Shown piece after piece: positions 40,941 to 50,045 of a stretch of 64,000 bases of DNA. The DNA is taken from assembly GCF_001653955.1 (NCBI RefSeq), contig NZ_CP013022.1, positions 1,364,001-1,428,000 of the forward strand. Direction: 5' to 3'. The notes under the pieces were generated by a model. That model was given only the letters and a program-made list of their open reading frames with translations, ran no database searches and was not told the origin of the DNA. Source of the stretch: Francisella persica ATCC VR-331 (GTDB lineage Bacteria > Pseudomonadota > Gammaproteobacteria > Francisellales > Francisellaceae). How positions within the stretch are numbered: position 1 is the stretch's first letter; every line of letters starts with the position of its first letter. The position numbers and the translations under genes are program-made.

Positions 40941-42261
40941 TAAGGAAATACAATGCCATTTCATCCAAGTTTAGCAGCATTATTAGATACCCCTGAAATC
41001 AGAAGAATCAAAAAGCTTAATTTAACAGAGCAGCGTGAAATTTTTACCAATATTTCTATCGAACAGATTAAACGTTTACAGCGTCCTAATATTATTGAAG
41101 AAGATATCAAACTAGATAATAATACTGTCTTGAGGCATTACCAACCTAAGAAAGCTAGTGATAAAGCTGTACTTTTTATCCATGGTGGTGGGTGGTGTTT
41201 AGGTTCGATAAATACTTATGATCATGTGTGTAGATATCTATGTGATCAAGGTAATTTGAATATCTTCTCGCTAGAATATGGCTTAGCTCCTGAACAAAAA
41301 TATCCAGTAGCAGTTGAGCATGCTTTATATGCTTATGACTGGTTATATCAAAATAATAACAAGTTAAATATAGTAACTGAAAATATTTTTGTTATGGGTG
41401 ATAGTGCTGGAGGCAATCTTGTAAGTATAATCTGTCATGAACGCCAAGAGAATGTACCTAAAGCTCAAATTTTAGTCTACCCTGCTGTTGATATGTATAC
41501 TAAGTATGATAGTAATAAAAAGTTTGATGAATATAAGTACCACTTAACTATGGAGTGGTGTGAAATGTTTCTTAAGGCTTATTTAGGGGATGAAATCTTA
41601 TCAGAACCTAAAAAACTTAGACAGCCAAGTGTTTCACCACTATTTTATCAAGCAACTAAGCAACCTGATACATTAATTATAGCAGCTACTCATGATATCT
41701 TAATAGATGGTATCTATGCTTATGAGAAAAAACTCAAACTGCAAGGAACTCTAGTAGAAACTCATTACGATGATGAAATGTTCCATGGTTTTATGGGTAT
41801 ACTAGGCATAACTCCACTTGAAAACCCTAAAATAGCTTTAGATAAGGTAATTAAATTTATCAATCAAAGATAAAAATACTATTATAAATTATGACTCCAA
41901 TTTTTAAAACAGATAAAAAATCTGGTGAAAGGTCAGAACAACTTATTAAAAGATTTAATGAACTACCTGCTTTTGTAGCAACTGGTGGCGAGATAGTTTT
42001 TGTATCAGATGACTTTCTTGAAGTACATCTAAAGTTTAATCTGACAGATAATACTAAAAACTATTATGGTACCGGCTTTGGTGGAGCAATATATTCTTCA
42101 TTAGATCCAATCTACCCATTACAATTATATAATATTCTTGGTGATGATTATGTTGTCTGGGATTTATCAGCAAATATTGACTATCTTAAGCCCATTACCG
42201 ATCATGTCTATGCAAGGTTTCTATTATCACAACAAACTATCACTAAAATAAAGCAAGATGT
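40596..42261 (+). repeat. 1,666-bp duplicated block, parental copy in operon
   Basis: This stretch matches 12144-13809 at a constant offset of 28,452. It spans the 3' part of folKP, all of bioJ and most of the thioesterase gene. All three genes are complete here and in operon context, so this is the ancestral copy. Confidence 0.95.
40953..41873 (+). CDS. bioJ: BioJ, pimeloyl-ACP methyl ester esterase
   Basis: This 306-residue alpha/beta hydrolase removes the methyl group from pimeloyl-ACP methyl ester, ending the BioC-dependent modified fatty acid cycle that builds pimelate for biotin. It takes the place of E. coli BioH, which is absent here. The triad is Ser151 (GDSAGGN), Asp248 (ATHDILIDG) and His278 (MFHGFMG), with the HGGGW oxyanion motif at 77-81. 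It lies 12 bp after folKP and 17 bp before a thioesterase gene, with bioA just beyond. The identification rests on the triad positions and locus matching Francisella novicida BioJ as I remember it. Confidence 0.92.
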   Translation: MPFHPSLAALLDTPEIRRIKKLNLTEQREIFTNISIEQIKRLQRPNIIEEDIKLDNNTVLRHYQPKKASDKAVLFIHGGGWCLGSINTYDHVCRYLCDQGNLNIFSLEYGLAPEQKYPVAVEHALYAYDWLYQNNNKLNIVTENIFVMGDSAGGNLVSIICHERQENVPKAQILVYPAVDMYTKYDSNKKFDEYKYHLTMEWCEMFLKAYLGDEILSEPKKLRQPSVSPLFYQATKQPDTLIIAATHDILIDGIYAYEKKLKLQGTLVETHYDDEMFHGFMGILGITPLENPKIALDKVIKFINQR

Positions 42262-42391
42262 GATAACAAAAAACAAGTCTGTGATTAGCTTACCAGTTTC
42301 TTACGAAGATGCTGATAATAATATTTATGCAAAAGCAAATAAAACGATATATATAGCTGATAAAGAATACTTTAATAATAAACAGAAATAA
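41891..42391 (+). CDS. Hotdog-fold thioesterase-like protein (DUF4442)
   Basis: This 166-residue protein has the DUF4442/YiiD-type hotdog pattern. It shows a helix with SEQLIKRFNELPAFVATGGEI, the strand LEVHLKFNLTDNTKNYYGT, a central GFGGAIYSSLDPIYPLQLYN helix and ANIDYLKPI near residue 105. Members are presumed acyl-CoA or acyl-ACP thioesterases. It follows bioJ by 17 bp and faces bioA tail to tail. A link to pimeloyl or other acyl thioesters is plausible but not shown. A truncated copy exists at 13439. Confidence 0.75.
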   Translation: MTPIFKTDKKSGERSEQLIKRFNELPAFVATGGEIVFVSDDFLEVHLKFNLTDNTKNYYGTGFGGAIYSSLDPIYPLQLYNILGDDYVVWDLSANIDYLKPITDHVYARFLLSQQTITKIKQDVITKNKSVISLPVSYEDADNNIYAKANKTIYIADKEYFNNKQK

Positions 42392-42404
42392 TTTTACTAA
42401 TTTT

Positions 42405-43691
42405 TTAAAAAGCATTTATAATAGCTTGTTTTGTAATTTGCTTAAGTGAATCAATATCATCTAATGTACTATTAAGTGGAGGTAACCAATAGATTGTATT
42501 ACCTAACGGTCTAAGTAATGCTTCTAACCGTATAGCTTCTTTATAGACGTAAAATCCAAATCTATCTTTTGCAACATCCAAATCAGCAGCAATTACTCCA
42601 CCAAGATTACGAATATTCTTGAAAATATTAATTTGACTATTTATTTCTAAAAATGCTGCCAACATATACGATTCTAATTTTGTAACATTAGCTAAAATAT
42701 TTTGTTGCTCAAATATGTCTAAAACGCTATTTGCTGCGACTACTCCTAAGACATTACCACTATGAGTATGCGAATGTAAAAATGCCTCTGATACTTTATC
42801 TTTATAAAACATATCATAGTAGTTATTTTTTGTTAGAGTAATACTAAAAGGTATCACCCCAGACGTTATGCCTTTTGAAATGCATAAAAAATCAGGGATA
42901 ATATCCAAATAATCTAAAGCAAATAATTTACCCAATCGCCCTACTCCAGTCATTATCTCATCAAAAATAATGTAGATATCATTATCTCTGCACCAATTAC
43001 ATAACTTGTTTAGATAATCTTTACTATACAATAGCATACCACCTGCACCTTGACAGATTGGCTCAACTATTAGAGCATTTATAGACTCTTTATGCTGCTC
43101 AAGATATTTTTTTGATTTTAACCAATGATTCTCAGCATTTAACCATAAAGGATCACTCTTGCCAGTAACATAAGGAATATTTTTTAGTTTAAAACTATCA
43201 AATAATAACGCCTTATATGGTTCAGAATATAGACCACAATCACTAACACTCATAGTTGCTAAAGTCTCACCATGATATGAGTTTTCAAGGGATACAAAAT
43301 TTATTTTATCTGATTGATTACGCAACTGTCTTAGATGTATAGTCATCTTTAGAGCAATTTCAACTGCAGATGAACCATCAGCAGCATATAAAGTTTTATC
43401 CATTGCTGTTAATTTGCATATTCTTTTGCTAAAACGCTCAACTTCATCATTAGTTGTATTAGCAAAGATGGTATGCTCAAATTTATCAAGCTGCTGCTTT
43501 AAATTATCTATGATATATGGATGTCTGTGCCCTAATGATTTACACCACCAGCTAGATATAGCATCAAAAATTTTGTGACCAGCTTGAGTATATAAATAAC
43601 TACCTTCAGTTTTATAAATGTGCAATGGTGGAACTTTTTCAAAATCTTTCATTTGCGTGCATGGGTGCCAAATATTTGTACTATATTTCAT
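42405..43691 (-). CDS. bioA: Adenosylmethionine-8-amino-7-oxononanoate aminotransferase
   Basis: This 428-residue PLP enzyme converts KAPA to DAPA with S-adenosylmethionine as amino donor. I place the start at 43691, where MKYSTNIWHPCTQMKDF begins as in other BioA proteins and AGG lies 8 bases upstream; an upstream in-frame ATG at 43769 would add a non-homologous tail. Motifs include ISSWWCKSLGHRHPYI, the PLP region NSYHGETLATMSVSD, FDEIMTGVGRLG and the Schiff-base lysine in LCISKGITSGVIP. It diverges from bioB across 92 bp. Confidence 0.94.
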   Translation of the reverse strand: MKYSTNIWHPCTQMKDFEKVPPLHIYKTEGSYLYTQAGHKIFDAISSWWCKSLGHRHPYIIDNLKQQLDKFEHTIFANTTNDEVERFSKRICKLTAMDKTLYAADGSSAVEIALKMTIHLRQLRNQSDKINFVSLENSYHGETLATMSVSDCGLYSEPYKALLFDSFKLKNIPYVTGKSDPLWLNAENHWLKSKKYLEQHKESINALIVEPICQGAGGMLLYSKDYLNKLCNWCRDNDIYIIFDEIMTGVGRLGKLFALDYLDIIPDFLCISKGITSGVIPFSITLTKNNYYDMFYKDKVSEAFLHSHTHSGNVLGVVAANSVLDIFEQQNILANVTKLESYMLAAFLEINSQINIFKNIRNLGGVIAADLDVAKDRFGFYVYKEAIRLEALLRPLGNTIYWLPPLNSTLDDIDSLKQITKQAIINAF

Positions 43692-43755
43692 TGTAAACCT
43701 ATTTGCTAGTTTAAAGTTGACATAAATTGTATACAAGTTATAGAATACTTTACAA
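43691..43755. promoter_or_regulatory. Divergent bioA/bioB promoters with BirA-like half-sites
   Basis: For bioB, TTGACA (43717-43722) and TATAGA (43739-43744) are spaced 16 bp. For bioA on the minus strand, TTGTAA (complement of 43750-43755) and TATACA (complement of 43728-43733) are spaced 16 bp. Sequences like BirA operator halves are TTGTAAACC at 43691, the palindrome TTGTATACAA at 43727-43736, and TTTACAA ending at 43755. None shows the usual half-site spacing of the enteric operator, so operator function is tentative. Confidence 0.5.
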
Positions 43756-43783
43756 CTATAAAAATACATCTAAAAATATAAAA

Positions 43784-44725
43784 ATGAGTTTACAGAAAAT
43801 CAAAGAAATTTATACTAGACCATTAACAGAGCTTATTCTAAAAGCTTTAGAAATCCATAATAAAAATTTTGGCAATGATATAGAACTTTGTTCATTAAAG
43901 AGTATAAAAACTGGAGCATGTCCTGAAGATTGTAAATATTGCCCTCAAAGTGGTCATTATAATACTAATGTTGAGAAGCATAAGCTGCTTGATATTGAAA
44001 CTATTCTAGCTGAAGCAAGACAAGCTAAAAATAGTGGTTCAAAAAGATTTTGTATGGGTGCAGCTTGGAAAAATGTTCCTAAAAAAGATTTTGATAAGAT
44101 TGCAGAGATTATTAGCGAAGTAAAGAAACTTGGTTTAGAAACATGTGTAACTCTCGGAAGTATCAACGCTGATGAGGCAACCAAGCTAAAGCAAGCAGGA
44201 CTAGATTATTATAATCATAACCTTGATACTTCAAGAGACTTTTATCCTGAAATAATTACCACACGCAAATTTGATGAAAGAATTGAAACTATAAGAAATG
44301 TTGCCAACGCTGATATAAATGTCTGTTGTGGTGGCATTTTAGGCATGGGTGAATCTTTAGATGATAGATTTAATTTATTGCTAGAGTTATTACAACTACC
44401 TTCACCACCTAAAAGTATTCCTATAAATACCTTAATACCTGTCAGAGGAACTCCTCTAGGAGATAGATACACTGAAGCTCAAATTGACAGCTTTGAATTA
44501 GTAAGATTTATTGCAACTACAAGAATACTTTTTCCGCAAGCACGCTTAAGGTTATCAGCTGGTAGAGAAAATATGTCTATGGAAACTCAAACTCTATGCT
44601 TTCTTGCCGGTATCAACTCAATATTTTATGGTAATAAACTGCTAACAGAAAATAATGCTACCATTAATTCTGATAACTTTTTATTAGCTAAACTTGGCTT
44701 AGAATCTAGTACTGAATTATGCTAA
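43784..44725 (+). CDS. bioB: Biotin synthase
   Basis: This 313-residue radical SAM enzyme inserts sulphur into dethiobiotin. The start at 43784 gives [13 protein letters not shown] as expected; an earlier in-frame ATG at 43727 lies inside the promoter region. The SAM-binding cluster is Cys46, Cys50 and Cys53 in [16 protein letters not shown]. Other landmarks are [50 protein letters not shown] and RLSAGRENM, which include the ligands of the second iron-sulphur cluster. It leads the bioB-bioF-bioC-bioD operon and overlaps bioF by 7 bp. Confidence 0.96.
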   Translation: MSLQKIKEIYTRPLTELILKALEIHNKNFGNDIELCSLKSIKTGACPEDCKYCPQSGHYNTNVEKHKLLDIETILAEARQAKNSGSKRFCMGAAWKNVPKKDFDKIAEIISEVKKLGLETCVTLGSINADEATKLKQAGLDYYNHNLDTSRDFYPEIITTRKFDERIETIRNVANADINVCCGGILGMGESLDDRFNLLLELLQLPSPPKSIPINTLIPVRGTPLGDRYTEAQIDSFELVRFIATTRILFPQARLRLSAGRENMSMETQTLCFLAGINSIFYGNKLLTENNATINSDNFLLAKLGLESSTELC

Positions 44726-45840
44726 ATTTACAAGATAAATATATCCAATATCAAAAAGATAATTTATTAAGAGAGTTAACTACTTTTGTAAAAGATGACT
44801 CTATTATAGATTTTACAACTAGTGATTACCTTAACTTATCTGCAGCTAATAATCTAAAAGAAGCAATAATCACTGGATTTGATAAATATGGTTTCGGTAG
44901 TAAAGGATCTAATATAGTCTGCGGCTATACCGATGAGACCCAACAATTTGAGCAAGAGTTTGCAAATTTTGTTAACTATCCTAGAGCTATATTTTTTAGT
45001 TCAGGTTTTATGGCAAACTTAGCTATCTATTCAACATTGTTTAGTAAATATGACACAATATTTGCAGATAAATATATCCATGCTTCTATTATTGATGGTA
45101 TCAAACTTTCACAAGCAAAACTTAAAAGATATCAACATCAGAAATTAAATCAGTTAAAAGATATTTATGATGATAAAAGTTTTATAACTACAGAGGGAGT
45201 TTTTAGCACCTCAGGTACAATTACTCAATTAGATAAACTAATAAAAATTACTACTGATAAACTAATAGTTGATGAAGCACATAGCTTTGGTATTTTAGGT
45301 AAAAATGGTAGAGGTGCTATTAATAAATATCAACTAAGTTATAAAAACTGTCCTATTAGTGTTTTTCCCTTAGGTAAAGCATTTGGTGGAGTTGGTGCTG
45401 TAGTCTGTACTACTCAGAGAATCTATAACTATCTAATCCAATTTGCTCGTAACTATATTTATACCACGGCATTACCACCACTAATGTTAAAAGCAGCAAT
45501 TTTACAATTAAAAAATCTAGCTAATGCTGATGTTAATAGAACTAAACTCTACCAGAATGTCGATTTTTTTAACAAATTATGTGATGCGAAAAATCTTAAA
45601 CTAGTATCTAAAGATTTCTCTGCTATTAGAAGCATATCTATAAATGATGCTAATTTAGTAATGCAGCTAAAAAATAAACTCTATCAAAAGAAAATAGTAG
45701 TATCTTGTTTTAGATACCCTACTGTTCCTAAAAATCAAGCAATATTAAGATTTTCACTTCATAGTAGTAATACTTTTGATGAGATTCAACAAGCTTTAGA
45801 AATTATCTCAAAAGAGGTTCATCATGGATATATACGATAA
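44719..45840 (+). CDS. bioF: 8-amino-7-oxononanoate synthase
   Basis: This 373-residue PLP enzyme condenses pimeloyl-ACP (or pimeloyl-CoA) with alanine to form KAPA. Family marks are [51 protein letters not shown], the aspartate in [16 protein letters not shown] and the Schiff-base lysine in [14 protein letters not shown]. It is related to Kbl at 14747 but distinct. It overlaps bioB by 7 bp and bioC by 17 bp, so translation is coupled. Confidence 0.95.
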   Translation: MLNLQDKYIQYQKDNLLRELTTFVKDDSIIDFTTSDYLNLSAANNLKEAIITGFDKYGFGSKGSNIVCGYTDETQQFEQEFANFVNYPRAIFFSSGFMANLAIYSTLFSKYDTIFADKYIHASIIDGIKLSQAKLKRYQHQKLNQLKDIYDDKSFITTEGVFSTSGTITQLDKLIKITTDKLIVDEAHSFGILGKNGRGAINKYQLSYKNCPISVFPLGKAFGGVGAVVCTTQRIYNYLIQFARNYIYTTALPPLMLKAAILQLKNLANADVNRTKLYQNVDFFNKLCDAKNLKLVSKDFSAIRSISINDANLVMQLKNKLYQKKIVVSCFRYPTVPKNQAILRFSLHSSNTFDEIQQALEIISKEVHHGYIR

Positions 45841-46561
45841 AGTTAAAAGTAACTTTTCAAAAGCTTGTGAATACTCTAAAAATTCTACGATCCAAAATCA
45901 AGTTCGCCAGTTACTTTTAGCACAAACAATTAATCACTCAAAGTTAGTTAATTATAACCATACCAATACAATTCTAAATTTGGGTGTACGTGATTTTTCT
46001 GAACCATTAGAGTTAAGTAAAATTTTTTGCGCTACTAAAATTGATGTTTGTGATATCGTATTACCTAAAAGATCAGCTAATATCGATAACATCAATACTT
46101 TTAAGCTTAATTTTGATAAAGATTTAGAACTTATTAGTGATAATTATGACTTAGTCTTTTCAAATATGTCATTTCAATGGAGCCAAAATCTTAAGCTACT
46201 AATTAAAAATATCTCAGGCAAATTAAACAATCGTGCCATTCTCGCATTTAGCACTGTTCTTGATAATAACTTCCATCAAATAAAAGATATTTTGAGAATA
46301 AACAGAATGCATAATATTAATGATATTTTAGATTTTATCAAAAATGCTAAGCTAAAATGTTTGTATCAACAAGATTTATATTTAGATATTAATTTTAACA
46401 ATTTTCGCGAGTTAGCCAAACATTTAAAATCTACTGGTGTTAATACTTATATTGGTGATAAAAATAAACAGAATTATAAAAGTATAAAAAAACTCTGCTT
46501 AAATCCAAATCAGTTTAACCTTAGCTATCATGTCGGAATATTTATCTGTTTTAAAGAGTAG
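45824..46561 (+). CDS. bioC: Malonyl-ACP O-methyltransferase
   Basis: This 245-residue methyltransferase methylates malonyl-ACP to prime the disguised fatty acid cycle for pimelate. The N-terminus KSNFSKACEYSKNSTIQNQV fits BioC. The SAM-binding region is less conserved: ILNLGVRDFSE, CDIVLP and YDLVFSNMSFQWSQN, the last being a good BioC motif. BioJ, encoded upstream of bioA, would remove the methyl group later. It overlaps bioF by 17 bp, and bioD follows after 6 bp. Confidence 0.88.
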   Translation: MDIYDKVKSNFSKACEYSKNSTIQNQVRQLLLAQTINHSKLVNYNHTNTILNLGVRDFSEPLELSKIFCATKIDVCDIVLPKRSANIDNINTFKLNFDKDLELISDNYDLVFSNMSFQWSQNLKLLIKNISGKLNNRAILAFSTVLDNNFHQIKDILRINRMHNINDILDFIKNAKLKCLYQQDLYLDINFNNFRELAKHLKSTGVNTYIGDKNKQNYKSIKKLCLNPNQFNLSYHVGIFICFKE

Positions 46562-46567
46562 TAATTT

Positions 46568-47245
46568 ATGAAAAAATTTTTTATTATTGGTACAGATACA
46601 GAAGTAGGCAAAACTTATATCTCAACTAAGCTTATAAAAGCCTATGAGTCACAGTATATCAAATCACTTTGTTTAAAACCTGTAGCGTCTGGTAAAAGTC
46701 AATTTTCAAACCTTTGTGAAGATGTAGAAAATATCTTAAAAGCTTATGATAATAAATTTTCAGCACAGAAAATAAACTTAATATCATTTGAACAAGCTGT
46801 TGCTCCTCACATAATCGCAACAAAAATGGGAACAGATATTTCTATTACAAAGCTTAAACAGTTTATCGAGGATAGATATAATAACGATCTAGATATTATC
46901 CTTATTGAGGCTGTTGGTGGGCTACTAACTCCATATTCAAATCAACTAACTCAACTTGATTTGATAAAGGCACTTCAAATACCAGTAATACTTGTATCAG
47001 CTATCAAAGTTGGTTGTATTAATCATACGTTACTGACAATTAATGAGCTTAATAGACACAATATCAGACTAGTAGCTTGGATAGCTAATTGTAGTACTCA
47101 GAACATTGAATTTATTGATGAGCAAATAAAAACCATAGAAGAGTTATCAAAGCATAAATGTAGTGCAAAAATAGCGCAAAATACTGACTATTTAAATTTT
47201 ATAGAATTAGCTAATATGCTAGTATCTCCTGACGAAAATGAGTGA
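46568..47245 (+). CDS. bioD: Dethiobiotin synthetase
   Basis: This 225-residue ATP-dependent enzyme closes the ureido ring of dethiobiotin. The P-loop is [19 protein letters not shown], followed by LCLKPVASG and the loop [12 protein letters not shown], which provides the metal and substrate residues. It is the last gene of the biotin operon. The 3' end, about 58 bp, overlaps the tail of the birA remnant on the opposite strand. Confidence 0.93.
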   Translation: MKKFFIIGTDTEVGKTYISTKLIKAYESQYIKSLCLKPVASGKSQFSNLCEDVENILKAYDNKFSAQKINLISFEQAVAPHIIATKMGTDISITKLKQFIEDRYNNDLDIILIEAVGGLLTPYSNQLTQLDLIKALQIPVILVSAIKVGCINHTLLTINELNRHNIRLVAWIANCSTQNIEFIDEQIKTIEELSKHKCSAKIAQNTDYLNFIELANMLVSPDENE

Positions 47246-48123
47246 CTTCCTTGTTGATAATCAACAATTATCTCTCCACTCTGAGATAAACCTAGATATT
47301 TGTAATTATCAAAGTTTTTATCGGCTAACTTTAATGAAAACTGTTTATTTTTTTTAGATAATTAATTTTTCAAACTCTTATTTAAAATAACAAAAACCAT
47401 AGTTAGTAAAGATAGTTAAATCTTCTTTGATAGCTTTTATTAGTTGTATGAGTAAATTAGTCCTATTAGCATATTTTTGAGATTCTAGCTTTATTGAAGT
47501 CCAGTTTTTATAAATTTCTTGATTATGTTGCATATTGACATTTATACCAAAACCTATAATACCTCTGCTGAGATATTTATAATTACTCCAGCTATTTTTT
47601 ATCATTGATAAAATATCATTTGGCCATTTTAATTTAGCATTTTAATCAAGTCTTTTTAGTGTTTTAACTATACTCATCGTAACAACTAAAGATAATACAT
47701 TTAACTTTGATATGTCTAGTTCAACCACCTCAAGTAAATTACAGTAAATATTCTTACTAAATGGCAAAATCTATTTTTGATTTAAACGTACAAAACCATA
47801 TGTTTGAAATTCTAAGATAAAATCGTATTATCATAAAATTATTTTGGTTTCCAATTACGTATTTTGATGTTTAATCTACAGAGTAAAAAAATAGTTTACG
47901 TTTTTAAAAGCCTTAGCTAAATCATCTATTTTTACTAGATCTAATTTTTCTTCTAGATAATCAACTCTTAAGTTAGATGATAATGTTATTTGATAGTTGT
48001 CTTTAAGTGCTTTGATATTTTTTGAAATAGCTTCTCTAGATATACCTAACTTTTGGACAATATCCTCACCACTTACATATTTTTTATCATCTAAAATTAT
48101 ATTTGTTGCTGAGTTTTATTCAT
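47188..48123 (-). pseudogene. birA: Biotin repressor/biotin-protein ligase BirA, degraded
   Basis: On the minus strand the N-terminus starts near 48123. It gives a winged-helix DNA-binding segment YVSGEDIVQKLGISREAISK followed by NIKALKDNYQITLSSNLRV. The central ligase domain is badly broken: the biotin-binding GRGRRG loop is not found, and WPNDILS-like sequence survives near 47620. The C-terminal piece reads GIIGFGINVNMQHNQEIYKN and WTSIKLESQKYANRTNLL. The last domain YKYLGLSQSGEIIVDYQQG ends at 47188, inside the 3' end of bioD. Both repressor and ligase functions of this copy are lost. Biotinylation must rely on another ligase outside the window. Confidence 0.85.
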
Positions 48124-48149
48124 TTAATCTTACTCTTTTAATAAAATTT

Positions 48150-48592
48150 ACAAATTGCTATATCTATCTAAATAAAAAGCAACACCAAAAACTTGGAAAT
48201 CTCCTTTAGTCTCTGACAATTCTATTTTGATTTTTTTTAGCAGATTGAATAAAGGCAAGTGTTTTAATCTCATCCCACATTGTTGTTTCAAAATATTACC
48301 TTACTGACCAAGCTATTATTATAACTTTAGAATCTATAGTAAACGTTATAGACTTTTTTTGTCCAATAGTAAAACTTTGCATCATTATCTATAAAAACAG
48401 GCACTTTACTCTTTTGCTATTGTTTGTTTTACTACATCTATAACTTAATTTGGCATTATGTTCTGCATTTACATGGATTTTACTCAAAAACAATCTAGTA
48501 GACTATTACCTTGTAATCTACCAACATTTACTTTAGTATCATCAATATCGACACCTATTATTATATTATTCTTAACTTAAATTTTTTAATCA
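48150..48592 (-). pseudogene. ROK-family sugar kinase, degraded
   Basis: Minus-strand pieces read IIIGVDIDDTKVNVGRLQGN (the ATP-binding start of ROK kinases), then VIDVVKQTIAKE, then PVFIDNDAK matching the IDNDA catalytic strand, and a C-terminal end VAFYLDRYSNL. The glycine-rich and zinc-binding middle (GxGxCGxCGC) is absent. Stops and frameshifts throughout. A glucokinase or N-acetyl sugar kinase role is likely for the ancestor. Confidence 0.68.
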
Positions 48593-48611
48593 TGTTATTT
48601 CGCTTATTTAA

Positions 48612-49357
48612 TAAATAAATCTTTTAATTTTATTGTTTTATTACCAACTAATGGATTTGCTGTCATAGCAACATATAAGATAAATATTATAGTTAGATAA
48701 ACAAAACACATACCAACTTTTTAAACCTAAAATATTTCCTATATTACCTACAATTAATGACACTATAGCTCCACCAATTATTCCGGTACAATATTCTAGA
48801 TACTGTTCCATGGTGAGACTTTAAAGAATTCATGCCCAACGATAAAACACCACCATACATTGATTGATGTCAGAAAACCACAAACAAGGAAGAATACTAA
48901 AGCCATAATATCTGACCCAAACAATGCTAAAGATAAAGATATTAACTATAAAATTAGAAATATTTTAAAAATATTTTTATATACCTAAAAATACAAAATA
49001 CACACTACATAATCAGAAATAGTGCTACTTATTAACCATACCGTTTCGGTATTGAAGCTATGATAGTAATTCAAGAACTTAGAAATCTAAACACTAATTA
49101 CTTGTTCTTGACCAACATATGCAAATATCGCTAAAAGTATATTTCATTACAACTTTATTTTTAAAAGACTTAATATCGTAGAGAAACCTTCTAGCTTTTC
49201 ATTTTCTTTTAACTCAACTTCTGGAAATTTAATTAAGATAATAAATAATACCAATAAAAACATAACTATTGCATTAAACCAATATACTGCAACCCAACTA
49301 AAATTTGTTCCTGTTAGCTTATACAAAGAATAGTAAGAAATAATTACTATTACCATA
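48612..49357 (-). pseudogene. MFS sugar transporter (FucP-like), degraded
   Basis: The minus strand begins with a preserved 69-codon part, SLYKLTGTNFSWVAVYWFNA then LFIILIKFPEVELKENE, the middle helix and loop of glucose/galactose/fucose MFS porters. Later helices appear in broken frames down to about 48620, ending VAMTANPLVGNKTIKLKD. The first half of the protein is missing. It lies beside the dead ROK kinase, so a sugar uptake and phosphorylation pair was lost together. Confidence 0.6.
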
Positions 49358-49391
49358 ATAAGGAAGATTCATTACTAATAAGACAAAACAA

Positions 49392-49985
49392 ATGTATTTC
49401 ACAAATGAAGAGCAAGTAAAATCAAGAGTAGATGAAACTGTCAAAAAAATTGGGCGTATTAATACAGTTATTAATAACACAGGTATTCAGATAATCTCAC
49501 CTATTGTTGACTTTAGTGTTTCAGCGTGGAGAAAATTGTTTGATATCATAAGGTACTTATTTAGTAACTCAAGCAGCTATGAGACATATGATTGAACTAA
49601 AAACTGGTGGAAGAGTTATTGTGGTTAATTCGTTAATTCGGTTTAGCATCAAAAAATAAGGCAGCTTATATTGCTGCAAAACACTCTTAACTAGGTTTTG
49701 TTCAAGCGCTTGCCAAAGAAGTACGGAATATAATATTTCATCAAACCTATATTTGTCCAGGCTTTGTATTAACTCTACTAATATAAAAGCAAATTCCAGA
49801 GCAAGCTAAAGAGCTAAATATTTCTGAAGAAAAAGTTGTAAGAAGTATTATGCTTGGTGGTACTGTTGATGGTAAGTTTACAACAGTTCAAGATATTACT
49901 AATATCGCTATCTTATTTTAGCAGGATTTAAAACAAATGCTTTAACAGGTCAGAAAATTTTAGTTAGTCACAACTGGGGAATGTA
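49392..49985 (+). pseudogene. SDR dehydrogenase (3-hydroxybutyrate/glucose-type), degraded
   Basis: The plus strand reads QVKSRVDETVKKIGRINTVI and NNTGIQIISPIVDFSVSAW, the NNAG-like motif of the SDR family. A frameshift then leads to GTYLVTQAAMRHMIELK-like sequence, VVNSV, AYIAAKH (YxxxK region) and TNALTGQKILVSHNWGM at the end. The N-terminal TGxxxGIG nucleotide-binding part is gone. An 8-bp tandem duplication at 49625 breaks the frame. Confidence 0.72.
49625..49640. repeat. 8-bp tandem duplication (2 copies)
   Basis: TTAATTCG occurs twice head to tail inside the SDR remnant. It shifts the frame and may be one of the inactivating events. Confidence 0.85.
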
Positions 49986-50045
49986 AACAAATCTAACTCT
50001 TCTGTGCTATATTACTCTCATGTTAATTCTATTTTAAAACTATAG

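Noticed and set aside
42405..43769. Longer bioA frame starting at 43769
   Set aside because: The extra 26 residues overlap the bioB promoter and are not found in BioA; the ATG at 43691 fits the family.
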